From NCBI RefSeq assembly GCF_001427605.1, contig NZ_LMGZ01000022.1, positions 208,567 through 272,566 on the forward strand: a stretch of DNA of 64,000 nt, given 5' to 3'. Source of the DNA: Devosia sp. Root635. Its GTDB lineage: Bacteria; Pseudomonadota; Alphaproteobacteria; Rhizobiales; Devosiaceae. Position 1 is the first letter of the stretch; the number at the start of each line of letters is the position of its first letter. Below the pieces are notes generated by a model, which saw only the letters and a list, made by a program, of their open reading frames with translations, made no database searches and was not told where the DNA came from. Of the stretch, positions 1-8,779 are shown one piece after another. Both the position numbers and the translations under genes were made by a program.

Positions 1-1863
1 CTGGAGCTGCTCGGCCTGGCTGGCCAGTTCCTCCGATGTCGCCGACATTTCCTCGGCGGCCGAGGTGTTCTGCTGGGTTACCTTGTCGAGCTGCTGGATG
101 GCGGTGTTGATTTGCGCCGCGCCGGCATTCTGCTCGCGGCTGCCGGCGGAGATTTCTTCCACCAGTTCGGCCGTGCGCTGGATGTCCGGCACCAGCTTGC
201 CAAGCATTTCGCCGGCCGACTGGGCCGCCTTGACCGTGGTGCCGGAGAGGGTCGAGATCTCCGCTGCCGCGGCCTGGCTGCGTTCGGCCAGCTTGCGCAC
301 TTCGGAGGCCACCACCGCGAAGCCCCGGCCATGCTCGCCGGCACGGGCGGCTTCCACCGCCGCGTTGAGGGCCAGCAGGTCGGTCTGGCGGGCGATTTCC
401 TGCACCACCATGATCTTTTCGGCGATGGTCTGCATCGCGGTCACCGCGTTGTTCACCGCCTCACCCGAGGCGATCGCATCGGCAGCGGACTGGCGGGCGA
501 TCTTCTCGGTCTGGCTGGCATTGTCGGCAGACTGCTTGATCGTGGAAGCCATTTCTTCCATCGAGGCCGAAGCCTCTTCGGTCGACGATGCCTGTTCGGT
601 GGCGCCCTGGCTGAGCTGTTCGGCCGTGGCCGACATTTCCTGGCTACCCGCCGCGACATTGCGGGTGGCGGCCGTCACTTCGCTCACCACTTCGCGCAGC
701 TTCTGCGTCATGGCATTGAGTGCCTTGATCAGGTCACCCACTTCATCGTCGGCCTTGACCGCGGCCGTGGCGCTCAGATCGCCCTCGGCAACGTCGTTGG
801 CGAGCCGGACGGCACTGGACAGTGCCCGGGAGATCGAGATGACGATCCAGAGCGCAGCGACGAGCGCGATCAGCGCCGAACCAACCAGGATGCCGATCAG
901 CAGCATGCGGCTGGACTGGTAGAGCGCCTCGGCGTCAATGGTGGACTGGTCCAGCAGGGCGTCGTTGCGCTCGACGATGGTTTCCAGCAGGTCCGAGGCG
1001 GCCGTGCGCAGCGTAGCGCCCTCGCCATCGGCCAGTTCCGCCGCATGATACTGCGAGCGCTGGATCGAGACATCGACGGCCTTGTTCATGGCGACGATCA
1101 TGGCCTGATAGTCGGCCTCGGCCTGGGTGGCGAGACCGGATTCGGCAGGGCCGACGACGCGGACCAGGTGGGCGAAGCCGTCTTCCAGATCGGTGATGGC
1201 CGTGTGGTAGTCGTTGAGCCATTCGTCCTGCTTGGCGGGGTGCTGGTCGGCCAGCAGGATATTGCGCTGCTGCCGGAACGCGTCGCTTGCCTTGAGGAAC
1301 ATGGCGTTGGCGGTATCGTAGGCCGGCACTGCGGACAGATCACCCGCAGCCAGCCTGCGACCGAGAGCCTGGATCAGGCTGCCCATGGTCTGCTCCAGGG
1401 CGGTGATGGAGGCGCTGCCGTCGCTGGTCGTGATGTTGAAGGCCACGGTATCGCTGTTCTGCAGTGCGTATTGCTGTACCTGCAGGGAGACCGCCCAATA
1501 GGCGTCAAGGGCTTCGATGAAGCTCTGGATGTCGCGGTTGGATTCTTCGGCCGTGAACGAGCCCGCCATGCCCGTAGCGTCGGAGCGCAGCTCTTCGTAG
1601 AGGGCGCCCAGCATCTGCTCGTCGGCGACCAGCTCTTCGGAGTTGGAGGTCAACATCATGGCGCGCAGGTCGTTGCTCAGCCCCGTGAGGTCGTCCTGCA
1701 TTTCCTTGAGCGCAATCGAGCGGGCCGCCGGCCCGGTCACGATATGCTCGAGGTTGTCATTGAGCGAACCGAGGTTCTGCAGGGCGATGAACATGCTGGC
1801 GCCGGAGAGGGCGACGACCACGGTGAAGACCGCAGCCAGCTTGGTTTTGATTGTCAGTCTCAC
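1..1863 (-). CDS. Methyl-accepting chemotaxis protein (C-terminus beyond window)
   Basis: Transmembrane chemoreceptor that controls the CheA kinase through CheW. The frame is open for 621 codons from a GTG at 1863 to the window edge, so the C-terminal tip is missing. It shows an N-terminal membrane segment (about residues 8-28), a roughly 290-residue sensory region, a second membrane segment near residues 320-340, a HAMP-like stretch, then the coiled-coil signalling domain with the conserved hairpin tip containing [18 protein letters not shown] (about + positions 330-400) and the end motif [14 protein letters not shown]. Its GTG start overlaps the cheW stop by 4 nt (GTGA), so it is translationally coupled and is the fifth gene of the che operon. 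The ligand cannot be told from sequence. Family call is certain; only the full length is unknown. Confidence 0.95.
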   Translation of the reverse strand, partial: MRLTIKTKLAAVFTVVVALSGASMFIALQNLGSLNDNLEHIVTGPAARSIALKEMQDDLTGLSNDLRAMMLTSNSEELVADEQMLGALYEELRSDATGMAGSFTAEESNRDIQSFIEALDAYWAVSLQVQQYALQNSDTVAFNITTSDGSASITALEQTMGSLIQALGRRLAAGDLSAVPAYDTANAMFLKASDAFRQQRNILLADQHPAKQDEWLNDYHTAITDLEDGFAHLVRVVGPAESGLATQAEADYQAMIVAMNKAVDVSIQRSQYHAAELADGEGATLRTAASDLLETIVERNDALLDQSTIDAEALYQSSRMLLIGILVGSALIALVAALWIVISISRALSSAVRLANDVAEGDLSATAAVKADDEVGDLIKALNAMTQKLREVVSEVTAATRNVAAGSQEMSATAEQLSQGATEQASSTEEASASMEEMASTIKQSADNASQTEKIARQSAADAIASGEAVNNAVTAMQTIAEKIMVVQEIARQTDLLALNAAVEAARAGEHGRGFAVVASEVRKLAERSQAAAAEISTLSGTTVKAAQSAGEMLGKLVPDIQRTAELVEEISAGSREQNAGAAQINTAIQQLDKVTQQNTSAAEEMSATSEELASQAEQLQ

Positions 1864-2360
1864 GATGCAGACCTTTCTTCTGATGCTGCGGGGGACGCCG
1901 TTCTGGCGCCCTGTGTTTCGAAAATACGCCCCAGATCGGGGATGATGATGAAGCCACCATTGCGCTTGCCGATGCCGCGGATGAATTCGGGGCGCCAGCG
2001 CATGCCGACCCTGGGAGCTTCCTCGATGGAGGCTGCCTCGATGTCGGTGACGTCGTGGACCTTGTCGGCGAGAATGCCGGCGACCGTCGGCTCGCCGTCG
2101 ATATCAACCTCCATCACCACGATGCGGGTGTCCTCGTCGGGCTCGGGGCGGTCCATGCCGAACATCACGCGCAGATCGGCGAGCGGCACGACGCGGCCGC
2201 GCACGTTGATCAGCCCGCTGACGAAGGGGGAGGCATTGGGAACCTCGGTGATCGGCACGAGATCGAGTATTTCGCGCACGCTGCCCGCCTCGACGGCGAA
2301 GAGTTCGTCCTGCAGGCGCAGGGTCAGCGCCTTCATGGAACTGGTTTCGGTGGCGGTCAT
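1860..2360 (-). CDS. cheW: Chemotaxis coupling protein CheW
   Basis: Scaffold protein of 166 aa that links chemoreceptors to CheA at the membrane arrays. The single CheW domain spans nearly the whole protein, with typical segments such as [15 protein letters not shown] near the N-terminus and [16 protein letters not shown] at about residues 47-62. The C-terminal 15 residues are a low-complexity tail. Start ATG overlaps the cheA stop by 4 nt and its stop overlaps the receptor start by 4 nt, so stoichiometric translation with both partners is likely. Length is normal for the family. Confidence 0.96.
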   Translation of the reverse strand: MTATETSSMKALTLRLQDELFAVEAGSVREILDLVPITEVPNASPFVSGLINVRGRVVPLADLRVMFGMDRPEPDEDTRIVVMEVDIDGEPTVAGILADKVHDVTDIEAASIEEAPRVGMRWRPEFIRGIGKRNGGFIIIPDLGRIFETQGARTASPAASEERSAS

Positions 2361-4384
2361 GCTGCCCTCCCCTGGTCGACATAGCCCTGGCCGAACTGGA
2401 CCAGGTGGGCGGTATCGAGGATGAGCGCCACGGTGCCGTCACCCAATATGGTCGCGCCGGAGAACGACTTGATGGACGAATGCAGTTTGCTCAGTTGCTT
2501 GATGACCGTCTGGTTGTTGCCGATGATCTGATCGACCACGAGGCCGACGCGACCCTCGCCGGAAGAGACGATCACCACTTTCTGGTGCGGATCGGCCGGC
2601 GCCCTGGTGCCGAACACTTCGCGCAGGCGCAGGAAGGGCACGAGGCTGCCGCGGATATCGAGGAAGTTGCGGCCGCGGGCATTGGCTTCGATGCCCTCGG
2701 GTAGTTCGACGCATTCTTCCACGGCCGCCAGCGGGATGGTGTAGCGGCCATTGCCGACCCGCACGAGCATGCCATCGATGATGGCCAGCGTCAGTGGCAG
2801 GCGCAAAGTCATGGTCGAGCCGCTGCCCGGCGTGGTGGCGACATCGATGCTGCCGCGCAACCCGTCGATGGTGCGCTTGACTACGTCCATGCCGACGCCG
2901 CGGCCCGACAGCGACGTGACTTCCTTGGCGGTGGAGAAGCCGGGCGCGAAGATCATCTGCCAGAGGTCCTGGTCGGCGATCTTGGCGTCGGGGGCGAGCA
3001 GGCCCGCCTCCTCGGCCTTGGCGCGGATGCGCTCGGCGTTGAGCCCGGCGCCGTCATCGGTCACCGAAATGGCGACTTCGGCTCCGGCATAGACCGCAGA
3101 GAGCCGAACCGTGCCCTTGGCCGACTTGCCGGCGGCGAGGCGCTTTTCGGCGGGTTCGAGGCCGTGATCGACCGAATTGCGGATCAGGTGGACCAGTGGA
3201 TCGGCCAGGCGCTCGATCATGGTCTTGTCGAGCTCGGTATCCTCGCCTGAGGTGATGAAATCGATATCCTTGTCCAGGTCGCGGCTGAGGTCGTGGACCA
3301 GCCGGCGGAAGCGGCTGAACAGGGTGCCGATCGGCACCATGCGGATGCCCATGGTGGTGTCGCGCAGGCCCGAGCTCAGCCGCTCAAGTTCCTCGGCAAT
3401 GGTCTTGAGATTGCCGTCGCTGCTCATGGCGGCGATCTGGGTCAGGCGAGCCTGAGCGATGACCAGTTCGCCGACCCGATCCATCAGCTCGTCGAGCCGT
3501 TCGGCGTCGACGCGCATGGAGGACGAGGCGGCCGCACTGGCCGGCGGTTCCTTTTCGACAACGGGCTTGGGGGCCTTGGGGGCCTTGGTCGCCTTGGCGG
3601 GAGCTGCCACGGGCTTGGGCTCGGGCGCGGCTACGGGTTCAGGCTGAGCCTCGGCCGGGGCCGGCGCCGCGATTTCGACCTCGCTCAGCGGCTCTACCGA
3701 CAGTTCCATGCCATCCTTGAGGAACAGGAAGACATCGTCGATGGCGGCGCGCGGGTCGTCGGCGGTGAGATCGACCTGCCAGCCCATATAAGGCACTTCG
3801 GGATCGATGGTGTCGAGCGGCGGAATAGTATCGGTCAGCGCCAGGATGGTACAGGGACCGATGGCCTTGATCTCGTCGAGCAATAGCAGCGGATTGGTGC
3901 CATAGACCAAAGCGTCGGGCGGCAGGCGGAAGCGGATGCGCCAGCGATTGCCCTTGGCCGGCGCGGCGACCGGCTCCGGCGTTTCAACCTCGGTCGGCGC
4001 ATCGACGACGTCGGTGCCCGCGATAGCAATACGCAGCGCATCGAGAATGGCTTCGCCGCCGGCCTGGGGCGCGTCGGGCTGTTCGATCAGCTTGTGGATA
4101 TGGTCCTTGGCGTCGAGCGCCACCGCGATCAGCTCCGATGTCGCCGGGCTGTTGCCCTTGCGCACCTGGTCGAAGGCGGTCTCGAATTCATGCACGAAGG
4201 CGGCGACAGCCGTGAAGCCGAACATGGCGCCCGAACCCTTGATAGTGTGCAGGGCCCGGAAAGTGGAGTTGATCAGGTCGTCATTGGCCGGGTTCTGCTC
4301 GAGATCGAGCAGGCCCAATTCGAGCTGTTCGAGCAGCTCGCGGGCTTCCTGGCGAAATGTCTCGGTGGGGTCGGGGAAGCTCAT
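2357..4384 (-). CDS. cheA: Chemotaxis histidine kinase CheA
   Basis: Autophosphorylating kinase of 675 aa that passes phosphate to CheY. Domains in order: P1 HPt with phospho-accepting His46 in FRALHTIKGSG; an Ala/Pro/Glu-rich linker; a P2-like module at about 145-235; a second Ala/Pro/Lys-rich linker (about 240-285); P3 dimerisation; P4 ATPase with N box HLIRNSVDHGLEP, G1 DDGAGL and G2 SGRGVGMDVVK; and P5 CheW-like domain to the end. All catalytic motifs are intact. Gene order STAS-cheY-cheA-cheW-mcp resembles the alphaproteobacterial che operons; cheR/cheB are expected beyond the left window edge. Joined to both neighbours by 4-nt ATGA overlaps. Confidence 0.96.
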   Translation of the reverse strand: MSFPDPTETFRQEARELLEQLELGLLDLEQNPANDDLINSTFRALHTIKGSGAMFGFTAVAAFVHEFETAFDQVRKGNSPATSELIAVALDAKDHIHKLIEQPDAPQAGGEAILDALRIAIAGTDVVDAPTEVETPEPVAAPAKGNRWRIRFRLPPDALVYGTNPLLLLDEIKAIGPCTILALTDTIPPLDTIDPEVPYMGWQVDLTADDPRAAIDDVFLFLKDGMELSVEPLSEVEIAAPAPAEAQPEPVAAPEPKPVAAPAKATKAPKAPKPVVEKEPPASAAASSSMRVDAERLDELMDRVGELVIAQARLTQIAAMSSDGNLKTIAEELERLSSGLRDTTMGIRMVPIGTLFSRFRRLVHDLSRDLDKDIDFITSGEDTELDKTMIERLADPLVHLIRNSVDHGLEPAEKRLAAGKSAKGTVRLSAVYAGAEVAISVTDDGAGLNAERIRAKAEEAGLLAPDAKIADQDLWQMIFAPGFSTAKEVTSLSGRGVGMDVVKRTIDGLRGSIDVATTPGSGSTMTLRLPLTLAIIDGMLVRVGNGRYTIPLAAVEECVELPEGIEANARGRNFLDIRGSLVPFLRLREVFGTRAPADPHQKVVIVSSGEGRVGLVVDQIIGNNQTVIKQLSKLHSSIKSFSGATILGDGTVALILDTAHLVQFGQGYVDQGRAA

Positions 4385-4749
4385 GCGCCGGTGACCTTCT
4401 TGATGACCGCGAGCAACTGGTCCTGCTTGAACGGCTTGACGATCCAGCCGGTGGCGCCGGCTTCCTTGGCCTGGCGCTTGAGTTCCTCATCGGACTCGGT
4501 GGTCAGCAGGATGATCGGCACGCCCTTGCTGGAAGGATGCTGGCGATATTTGCGAATGAATTCGATGCCGTTCATGACCGGCATGTTGAGGTCGGTAATG
4601 ACGGCATGGACGGTCTGACCGGTGGCCTTGGTGTAGCCATCGGCGCCGTTGATGGCCTCGATGACATCGAGGCCTGCGGCGGACAGCGTCATCACGACCA
4701 TCTGTCGGATGGATGCTGAATCGTCGATGGTCAGGATCGTCTTGCTCAT
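4381..4749 (-). CDS. cheY: CheY-type response regulator
   Basis: Single receiver domain of 122 aa with no output domain, the normal CheY length. Acidic pocket DD at residues 9-10, phospho-accepting Asp in the VITDLNMPVMNG motif (about residue 53), Thr in LLTTES and Lys in WIVKPF are all present, so it should be phosphorylated by the adjacent CheA. It lies directly upstream of cheA with a 4-nt overlap, and its start overlaps the upstream STAS gene by 4 nt. Whether it acts on the flagellar motor or as a phosphate sink, as CheY1 does in Sinorhizobium, cannot be decided here. Confidence 0.95.
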   Translation of the reverse strand: MSKTILTIDDSASIRQMVVMTLSAAGLDVIEAINGADGYTKATGQTVHAVITDLNMPVMNGIEFIRKYRQHPSSKGVPIILLTTESDEELKRQAKEAGATGWIVKPFKQDQLLAVIKKVTGA

Positions 4750-5093
4750 GCTGTCTTGCCCTCGCCTTGTCGAATTGGTGGTGTCCAGAAATCACCATCC
4801 GGAAGCAAAGGCTGGCCTTCGGCATCGAGGCATCCGACCTGAACCAGCAGATCACGCAGCACGCCGCTGGGCGGGGCAGCGAGTGTCAGCGATTTTCCGG
4901 AGGCCTGGGCCTGCTTGCGGGCGGCCAGCAACAACTGGATGGTGGTAATGTCGGCGCCCGATATCGCCTCGGTGGCGACGGCGACCTGGTCATGGCCGGT
5001 CAGCGCCTTGCGCAGCGATCCGGCAATATCCTGCGCGGCGCGCAGGCCGGCATCGCCGGAAATTTTGACGACGTGAACGCTATCTCTGGTCAT
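4746..5093 (-). CDS. STAS-domain protein, first gene of the che operon
   Basis: Small (115 aa) anti-anti-sigma/STAS-like protein. The fold pattern is a short N-terminal strand pair, then GADITTIQLLLAARKQA, the loop-helix region that carries the phosphorylatable Ser/Thr in SpoIIAA-like proteins, and a C-terminal strand-helix. STAS genes are commonly found at the head of alphaproteobacterial che clusters, where their role is poorly defined. I chose the ATG at 5093; a GTG at 5117 would add 8 residues, and neither start has a clear Shine-Dalgarno sequence. Its stop overlaps the cheY start by 4 nt. Long AT-rich leader upstream (see the regulatory entry). Confidence 0.82.
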   Translation of the reverse strand: MTRDSVHVVKISGDAGLRAAQDIAGSLRKALTGHDQVAVATEAISGADITTIQLLLAARKQAQASGKSLTLAAPPSGVLRDLLVQVGCLDAEGQPLLPDGDFWTPPIRQGEGKTA

Positions 5094-5117
5094 GGCAATG
5101 ACCGAGCCGTGAAGCAC

Positions 5118-5742
5118 AAGACGTAAAACATAGCTTTGACTACCGTAGGATGGGCACAGTCTTTGTCGTCAGAACCAGCTTTTATTAGCGGTTTCTTAAG
5201 ACGCGACCTGGCGCTTCGTTAACTTCGACTACGCGCATCGTATTCCCATCCGATGCATTACAGAGGATGAACGAAGTTGATTAAGGCAGTCTTACTAGAA
5301 TTTACTTTCATCGATCAATTCTTTCCTTGATGATGTCAGTAACTATTACGAGTCACAACCAGAGTCATTACAGCCGATGCAAGGGCTGTTGTGAATCTTG
5401 ACTCTGCCCCAGCGAATCTTCGATTCACCGCAGCGAGTCAGGCACGAGTCACGGGGCAAGTATTACTTCCAGTATCGCGGCGCATTGTTCTGCCAATTGC
5501 CCAGGAGGGCGGCGCGCTGTTCTTGTATGGGAGGTCCGCGACGCCCGAAAAATTTGGAGCTGGCAGTTGGTCAGAATCCTCGCCAGGGCGGCGCCCCGGC
5601 ATCATCGCTCGGCCCGCGCAAACCCAGAGTGCCCGAAGCCCGACAACGATGCCGGAGCGTTGGATGGAATGAGGCGGCCGAGGCCGGCCATGCTGCTCGG
5701 AGCGGGGCAGAGCTGCCTGCACCGACATAGGAGAGAAGCCGG
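5118..5742. promoter_or_regulatory. Gene-free AT-rich region upstream of the che operon, with GANTC cluster
   Basis: No convincing gene in 625 bp. The part at 5118-5400 is clearly AT-richer than the rest of the window. Eight GANTC sites (CcrM methylation targets in alphaproteobacteria) lie in 101 bp, at 5350, 5362, 5393, 5400, 5414, 5422, 5435 and 5446, plus one at 5574; about 0.4 would be expected by chance in 101 bp. A near-consensus CtrA box (TTAA-N7-TTAC) is at 5281-5295. It must hold the promoter of the che operon transcribed leftwards. Cell-cycle control is inferred, not shown. Confidence 0.6.
5281..5295. promoter_or_regulatory. Near-consensus CtrA box
   Basis: TTAA, seven bases, TTAC: seven of eight bases match the alphaproteobacterial CtrA consensus TTAA-N7-TTAA. 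It sits about 190 bp upstream of the first che gene. CtrA is known to control motility and chemotaxis genes in many alphaproteobacteria. A single imperfect site is weak evidence on its own. Confidence 0.35.
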
Positions 5743-6789
5743 CTAGAAGCCGATGGCCTCGGCCTGGGCGCCGCCCATGACGGCCTCGATCTCGCCCCAC
5801 CTGGCGCAGAAGGCAGCGACGCAGGCCGGATCGAAATGGGTGCCGCTGCAGGCCACGATCTCGGCATAGGCCTTGTCGATGGGCCAGGCGGCTTTATAGG
5901 GACGCTCCGAGCACAGGGCATCGAACACGTCGGCAAGGGCGACGACACGCGCTTCGATCGGAATATCGGTGCCCGACAGCTTGTCGGGATAGCCAGCGCC
6001 ATCCCAGCGCTCGTGATGGCTCTGGGCGATCAGTTCGGCGGTGCGGATCAGTTCGGAGGAACCGTTTTCGAGGATGCGGGCGCCGATGGTCACATGCTCG
6101 CGCATGATCTTGAACTCATCCGGCGTCAGCTTGCCCGGCTTGCCGAGGATCGCGTCGGCAATGCCGATCTTGCCGATGTCGTGCAGTGGCGCCGCCAGGT
6201 AGATCATGCGGCAGCGCTGGGCGCTGAGGCCGATGCCGCCGGCAATGAGTTGGCTGATGCGGGCGACGCGCGACACATGTTCCCCGGTATCGCCGTCGCG
6301 ATACTCGATGGCGCGGGCCAGCCGCCAGATGATTTCTTCCTCGCGCGCCAACAGGTGCGCCGTGGCCAGTTCCACCTCGCGCGACAGCCAATTGGCGCGG
6401 TCGGCCAGTTCGACCTGGGCCGCGCGCAAGGTCAGCAGATTGGCGACGCGCGCCTGCAATTCGGTAGGGTCGAACGGCTTGTTGACGAAGTCGGTGGCGC
6501 CGGCGCGGATAGCCTCGATGCGGGTGTTCCTATCCATGTCGGAGGTGACCATGATGATGGGCACCAGGCGATAGGCATCGCGCGCGCGCAAAGCGCTGGT
6601 AAACTGCACACCATCCATTTCGGGCATGATGTGATCGACGAGCACGAGATCGTATTGCGTGGCCTCGGTCCGCTCCAACGCCTCGAAGGGGTGGAGGCAC
6701 GCGTCAATGTCGGCATTGGTCGCCGCCTTGACGATCGTAGCGATCATCGCAAGGCTCGACCGGCTGTCGTCAACAATCAATACGCGCAT
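5743..6789 (-). CDS. Response regulator with HD-GYP c-di-GMP phosphodiesterase domain (RpfG-like)
   Basis: 348-aa two-domain protein. An N-terminal receiver (about residues 1-120) has the acidic pair in IVDDS, phospho-acceptor Asp in VLVDHIMPEMDG and Lys in VNKPF. A short helical linker leads to an HD-GYP domain with the HD pair in LHDIGKIGI and the HHERWDGAGYP signature, predicting hydrolysis of cyclic di-GMP under control of phosphorylation. The start at 6789 places MRVLIVDD at the N-terminus with a GGGGGCGG ribosome-binding site; an upstream ATG at 6816 is less likely. No cognate kinase is adjacent. It lies between the che operon and tRNA-Gly, on the minus strand, and could link chemotaxis signals with c-di-GMP. 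Confidence 0.93.
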   Translation of the reverse strand: MRVLIVDDSRSSLAMIATIVKAATNADIDACLHPFEALERTEATQYDLVLVDHIMPEMDGVQFTSALRARDAYRLVPIIMVTSDMDRNTRIEAIRAGATDFVNKPFDPTELQARVANLLTLRAAQVELADRANWLSREVELATAHLLAREEEIIWRLARAIEYRDGDTGEHVSRVARISQLIAGGIGLSAQRCRMIYLAAPLHDIGKIGIADAILGKPGKLTPDEFKIMREHVTIGARILENGSSELIRTAELIAQSHHERWDGAGYPDKLSGTDIPIEARVVALADVFDALCSERPYKAAWPIDKAYAEIVACSGTHFDPACVAAFCARWGEIEAVMGGAQAEAIGF

Positions 6790-6893
6790 ATCCGCCCCCG
6801 GATTTGGCGCAAGCATAGGGCAACAGCCGTTATGCGACTGTTAATCGCCATCCCTTGACGCGAGACGCCAATTCCCGCATCTATCGGCGCGCC

Positions 6894-6967
6894 GCGGGTG
6901 TAGCTCAATGGTAGAGCAGAAGCTTCCCAAGCTTACGACGAGGGTTCGATTCCCTTCACCCGCTCCA
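6894..6967 (+). tRNA. tRNA-Gly (anticodon CCC)
   Basis: A 74-nt cloverleaf with encoded CCA. Acceptor GCGGGTG pairs with CACCCGC, discriminator U; D arm GCTC/GAGC; anticodon loop TTCCCAA with CCC at 6926-6928; T arm GAGGG/CCCTT around TTCGATT. Closely matches the known bacterial tRNA-Gly(CCC). The outermost anticodon-stem pair is a G-A mismatch; all other stems are sound. Confidence 0.96.
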
Positions 6968-7027
6968 GCAATTCCGGGGGCAGGAACCCTCGAGTCCCTG
7001 TGGTCGAAACCGGCAAGCGGTTCCTCC

Positions 7028-7055
7028 AGGGTTCGATTCCCTTCACCCGCTCCAG
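7028..7055 (+). repeat. Duplicated 3' end of tRNA-Gly (possible att remnant)
   Basis: A perfect 28-bp direct repeat of the tRNA-Gly T arm, acceptor 3' strand and CCA (6941-6968) recurs here, 87 bp downstream. The segment between has no full cloverleaf, only a short hairpin (AACCG-GCAAG-CGGTT, about 7008-7022) and tRNA-like scraps. Such 3'-end duplications are what site-specific integration into a tRNA leaves behind, but a decayed tandem tRNA copy is equally possible. Confidence 0.7.
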
Positions 7056-7062
7056 ATTCTCC

Positions 7063-7800
7063 TTACAGCAATGCCATGACCCGTGCCTCGTCGAGGTCGA
7101 TGACGGCTGCCACGGCGGCGGTGGCTTCGGCCACGTCCGCATTGCCAATGGCGGTGACCAGCCGGGTCAGCGCCTCGTGTGTCGCCGCAAGGTAGTCCTC
7201 GGCGCCGCCCTGCTGGCATTGCCTGAGCGCCAGCGCCAGGGTCAGCTCAACGATGCCTGTCACCGAACGCAACAGGGCGTTACCGGACGTTTCAGCCACC
7301 GTGCGATGGATTTCAAGGGCCGCAATGCCGTGGTTTTCCAGATCATTCCCCGCCGATTCCATCTGGTGCAGCCAGTATTTCATGACGCGGATATTTTCCG
7401 CGGTGCGCCGCTCGGCGGCAAGCGCTGCGGCGCGGCTTTCGAGCGCGCGGCGCACATCGAACAGGCTCTGGTAAAACTGCCGATCGGGCTTGGCATAGAA
7501 GTGCCAGGACAGCACCTGCGGATCGAAGAAGCTCCAGCGGCTGGTTGGCGAGACACGCGTGCCAACCTTGGGGCGCGCTTCGACCAGCCCCTTGGCTTCG
7601 AGGGTCTTGAGCGCTTCGCGCAGCACGGTGCGCGACACGCCATAGGTCTCCATCATCACCGCGTCGCTGGCGAGGATGGAACCGACCGGAAACTTGCCCG
7701 TGACGATACCGTGGCCGATTTCGTTGATGACGAAGGTATGGAAATTTCGTGCAGCGGGTCGCCCGGACAGCGAGCGAATAAGGCTGCCTGCTTCGATCAT
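7063..7800 (-). CDS. GntR-family regulator, FadR/FCD subfamily
   Basis: 245-aa sugar-responsive repressor. N-terminal winged helix-turn-helix (FPVGSILASDAVMMETYGVSRTVLREALKTLEAKGLV) and a C-terminal all-helical FCD domain with HRTVAETSGN and a further His near ATHEALTRL, the layout of a metal- and ligand-binding pocket. Start at 7800 has GAGAAAG upstream and lies one base past the permease stop, so it is the last gene of the ytfQRT-yjfF operon. An in-frame extension to 7866 would run into the permease and is rejected. It probably controls this operon in response to the imported sugar; E. coli has no such gene at this place. Confidence 0.92.
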   Translation of the reverse strand: MIEAGSLIRSLSGRPAARNFHTFVINEIGHGIVTGKFPVGSILASDAVMMETYGVSRTVLREALKTLEAKGLVEARPKVGTRVSPTSRWSFFDPQVLSWHFYAKPDRQFYQSLFDVRRALESRAAALAAERRTAENIRVMKYWLHQMESAGNDLENHGIAALEIHRTVAETSGNALLRSVTGIVELTLALALRQCQQGGAEDYLAATHEALTRLVTAIGNADVAEATAAVAAVIDLDEARVMALL

Positions 7801-7801
7801 G

Positions 7802-8779
7802 CTACACTTTCTCGGGCGACTCTTCTCCGGGAGCGGAGGCCGCAAATATGATGCGCTGCAGCACAATGAACAAGAACAGCAGCACGCCGATCACGATCTT
7901 GGTCCACCAGCTCGACAGCGTTCCGTCGAAGATGATGTAGGTCTGGACCAGACCCAGCAGCATGACGCCGACGAAGGTGCCCAGCACGAAGCCATAGCCG
8001 CCGGTCAGCAGGGTGCCGCCGATGACCACCGCGCTGATGGCGTCGAGTTCGACGCCCACTGCCGCCAGCGGATAGCCGGCCGAGGTGTAGAGCGAAAAGA
8101 CGATTCCCGCCAAGGCCGCCAGGACGCTGGACAGCATGTAGATCTGGATGGTGGTGCGGGCGACCGGCACGCCCATCAGCGAGGCCGAGACCGGGTTGCC
8201 GCCCAGGGCATAGACATAGGAGCCGAACCGCGTGCGGTGGGCCAGCAGCGCGCCGAGCAGGAACACCGCAACCATCAGCAGGCCGATAAAGCTCAGGCGG
8301 CCACCGCCCGGCAGGCGGATGATGAGGTCGGAAATGGCGCTGTAGAAGTCGTGGTTAACCGGCACCGAATCCTGGGTGATGACCGAGGCGCCGCCGCGCG
8401 CCAGGAACATGCCGGCCAGGGTGACGATGAAGCTGGGCACCTGCAGATAGTGGATGGTGACGCCCATGGCGGCGCCGAACAGGGCCGCGACCCCCAGCGC
8501 GATGGCGAAGGCCACGAGGGGATGGAAGCCCAGCCAGGAGATCAGCACGGCGATGAGGACGCCGGTGAAGCCGATGACGGCGCCCACCGACAGGTCGATG
8601 CCGCCGGAGATGATGACGAAGGTCATCCCCACCGCTGTAATGCCCAGAAAGGCATTGTCGGTGAGGAAATTGCCCAGCACTCGTGTCGAAAGCATGCCGG
8701 GAAACTGCAATACACTCACGGCATAGGCGATGAGGAAGATGGCGGCGGTGGCGGCGAGCGGGCGGAGACTGCGTTTCAT
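7802..8779 (-). CDS. yjfF: Galactofuranose-type ABC transporter permease (YjfF-like)
   Basis: Inner-membrane permease of 325 aa in the CUT2 (AraH/RbsC) family, with about eight to ten hydrophobic helices and the family motif GMTFVIISGGIDLSVGAVIG near residue 51. It forms the channel with the preceding permease. Its start overlaps that gene's stop by 4 nt. Assignment to the YjfF branch rests on the gene order Q-R-T-F and on the strong YtfQ match of the binding protein. The C-terminus is a short charged tail. Confidence 0.9.
   Translation of the reverse strand: MKRSLRPLAATAAIFLIAYAVSVLQFPGMLSTRVLGNFLTDNAFLGITAVGMTFVIISGGIDLSVGAVIGFTGVLIAVLISWLGFHPLVAFAIALGVAALFGAAMGVTIHYLQVPSFIVTLAGMFLARGGASVITQDSVPVNHDFYSAISDLIIRLPGGGRLSFIGLLMVAVFLLGALLAHRTRFGSYVYALGGNPVSASLMGVPVARTTIQIYMLSSVLAALAGIVFSLYTSAGYPLAAVGVELDAISAVVIGGTLLTGGYGFVLGTFVGVMLLGLVQTYIIFDGTLSSWWTKIVIGVLLFLFIVLQRIIFAASAPGEESPEKV

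Noticed and set aside
112-2424. 770-codon open frame on the plus strand across the che genes
   Set aside because: Antisense to MCP, CheW and the end of CheA, which have clear conserved motifs. It has no family signature and arises from GC-rich codon bias.
5391-5672. 93-codon plus-strand ORF in the che leader region
   Set aside because: AAGGG precedes its GTG, but there is no recognisable domain, and it covers the GANTC cluster. Could be chance.
6981-7054. A second complete tRNA after tRNA-Gly
   Set aside because: Only the T arm and acceptor 3' half match; no D arm or paired acceptor stem can be drawn.
6933-7148. Small protein ending in LERVKGIEPSS
   Set aside because: This well-known peptide is the antisense translation of tRNA-Gly 3' ends, here repeated because the 3' end is duplicated.
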